Below the pieces are notes generated by a model. That model was not told the origin of the DNA. It made no database searches and saw nothing but the letters and a program-made list of their open reading frames with translations. The translations under genes and the position numbers were made by a program. Positions 6,316 through 7,305 of a stretch of 7,305 nucleotides of DNA are shown piece by piece. Position 1 is the first letter of the stretch. Every line of letters begins with the position of its first letter. This stretch comes from an uncultured Legionellaceae bacterium (GTDB lineage Bacteria > Pseudomonadota > Gammaproteobacteria > Legionellales > Legionellaceae), in contig CAISSD010000159.1 of NCBI GenBank assembly GCA_903887975.1, forward strand, positions 1-7,305. The letters are read 5' to 3'.

Positions 6316-6910
6316 GTTGATGAGCGATGAATTTGCCTCGATTTCTAAAGGCATGGCCAATGGTATTCGCGTCTAAAAATTCCAATTCACCGCCGGATGG
6401 AATACCATGTGCCAGTTGGCTGGTATGAATGGGCAGTCCGCGCAGAAGGTCTTGAATAAAATAAATCGTGGTTTGTCCCTCAACTGTGGGACTTAGTGCA
6501 AAAATAAGTTCTTGTATGGGTTCGGATTGAATACGTTGTTTTAATTGTTCCAAGCCAATGCCATCAGGTCCTATGCCTTCAAGTGGTGAAATCCTTCCCA
6601 TCAAAACATAGTATAGTCCTTCATAAGCATGACTTTGCTCAATGGCGGCAACATCAGCTGGATGCTCAACAATGCACAACATATGTTGCTTTCGTTGTGG
6701 ATTTAGGCATAAGTCACAGTGTGTGTGGCTGGTATGGTTGTTGCATCGCTGACAGTGTTTGATGTTTACCATGGCTTTTTCAAGGCAGCGTGACAAGTGC
6801 ATGCCTCGTTCACGATGACTCAGCAGCGCATAAGCCATGCGCTGGGCCGATTTTGGTCCAACGCTTGGTAGTAAGCGCAATGCTTGAATTAATTCAGCCA
6901 GAGCGTCCAT
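6290..6910 (-). CDS. recR: Recombination mediator protein RecR
   Basis: RecR acts with RecO (and RecF) to load RecA onto SSB-coated single-stranded DNA during gap repair. The 206-residue product shows the N-terminal helix-hairpin-helix (LLPSVGPKSAQRMAYALL, 13-30), a four-cysteine zinc finger (C53, C56, C65, C68), a Toprim domain beginning at LCIVEHPADVAAIE (78-91, acidic residues E82 and D86), the conserved LSPTVEGQTT segment and the terminal Walker-like AHGIPSGGELEFLD region. It is a few residues longer than the usual 198-201; the extra is a polar tail (HQHDEPCESA) encoded where the next gene overlaps. It starts 10 nt after the ybaB stop with no obvious Shine-Dalgarno, consistent with co-translation. 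The dnaX-ybaB-recR order is widely conserved. Confidence 0.98.
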   Translation of the reverse strand: MDALAELIQALRLLPSVGPKSAQRMAYALLSHRERGMHLSRCLEKAMVNIKHCQRCNNHTSHTHCDLCLNPQRKQHMLCIVEHPADVAAIEQSHAYEGLYYVLMGRISPLEGIGPDGIGLEQLKQRIQSEPIQELIFALSPTVEGQTTIYFIQDLLRGLPIHTSQLAHGIPSGGELEFLDANTIGHAFRNRGKFIAHQHDEPCESA

Positions 6911-6920
6911 TATGAATGAT

Positions 6921-7256
6921 TTATTGGCTGTCTTTGTCTAATAGATCTTTAGGAATGTTCAGTCCTTGAGTGAGGCGTGCAATTTCTTCTTTGGATTTTT
7001 CCTCGACTTTTCGAGTGGCGGCATTGGCTGCTGCAGCAAAAAGATCGCCCGCGAATTCAGCATCTTCATCCATCACAGTGGGTTTGATTTTAACACTTAA
7101 TATTTCGTGACGTCCATTCATCTCAACCACCACCATACCACCACCTGCTTCACCGGTAACACGCAGTTCAGTTAATTTTTGTTGCGCTTCTTGCATGCGT
7201 TGTTGCATTTTTTGCGCTTCTTTCATTAAGTTACCTAAGTTTTGATTGATGTCCAT
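6921..7256 (-). CDS. ybaB: YbaB/EbfC family nucleoid-associated protein
   Basis: This is a small dimeric DNA-binding protein of the YbaB/EbfC family, 111 residues, the normal length. The N-terminal LGNLMKEAQKMQQRMQEAQQ is the typical glutamine- and methionine-rich helix (7-26), followed by VTGEAGGGMVVVEMNGRHEI (33-52), the conserved strand region, and an acidic helix with AAANAATRKVEE. Its cellular role is not settled; binding to the nucleoid and links to recombination and replication restart are suggested by its fixed position between dnaX and recR. The start is supported by a ribosome binding site. It is probably transcribed with dnaX beyond the right edge, since no convincing promoter is seen in 7257-7305. 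Confidence 0.97.
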   Translation of the reverse strand: MDINQNLGNLMKEAQKMQQRMQEAQQKLTELRVTGEAGGGMVVVEMNGRHEILSVKIKPTVMDEDAEFAGDLFAAAANAATRKVEEKSKEEIARLTQGLNIPKDLLDKDSQ

Positions 7257-7261
7257 GATGG

Positions 7262-7265
7262 CCTC
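7262..7265 (-). promoter_or_regulatory. Ribosome binding site of ybaB
   Basis: On the minus strand GAGG is followed by CCATC and then the ATG at 7256, a usual 5-nt spacing. It is the clearest Shine-Dalgarno on the minus strand of this window and fixes the ybaB start. Confidence 0.55.
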
Positions 7266-7305
7266 GTGTCTTTAAGAATGGGTTAAAAAAATAATAATTG
7301 AAGTA

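Overview
The window is an ordinary-looking chromosomal stretch of an AT-rich gammaproteobacterium. Ffh, RecR, YbaB and CorB all read as gammaproteobacterial orthologues. The AT-rich composition and the gene neighbourhood would fit a Legionellales-like lineage, but that placement is inference. All six genes are intact, use the standard code and cover most of the sequence. I see no CRISPR array, tRNA, rRNA, phage gene, toxin-antitoxin pair or transposase, and no convincing new biological system.

Layout from left to right. Positions 1-243 are non-coding and hold two degenerate copies of a short dispersed repeat (cores at 25-40 and 101-116). A minus-strand MFS transporter of the anion:cation symporter type follows (244-1503). 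A GC-rich structured spacer (1504-1652) separates it from ffh, the signal recognition particle GTPase (1653-3014, minus). An intergenic gap of under 100 bp carries a good ffh promoter and separates ffh from the divergent corB-type CNNM/CBS membrane protein gene (3108-4373, plus). corB converges on, and overlaps by 17 bp, a minus-strand gene for a five-helix membrane protein with an alkaline-phosphatase/sulfatase-fold domain (4357-6315). That gene overlaps the end of recR (6290-6910, minus), which is preceded by ybaB (6921-7256, minus). The ybaB-recR pair is normally found downstream of dnaX, which would lie just beyond the right edge.

How the genes work together. ybaB, recR and the membrane phosphotransferase-like gene are packed as one minus-strand transcription unit with a 10-nt gap and then an overlap. 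YbaB and RecR belong to recombination and nucleoid housekeeping. The membrane enzyme is an unrelated envelope function placed behind them. ffh and corB are divergent neighbours, as in many gammaproteobacteria, but the ypjD gene usually between them is absent, and the rpsP-rimM-trmD-rplS genes usually downstream of ffh are replaced by the transporter. The main points for a second look are the threonine nucleophile in the sulfatase-fold protein, the rearranged ffh neighbourhood, the structured spacer and the left-edge repeats.
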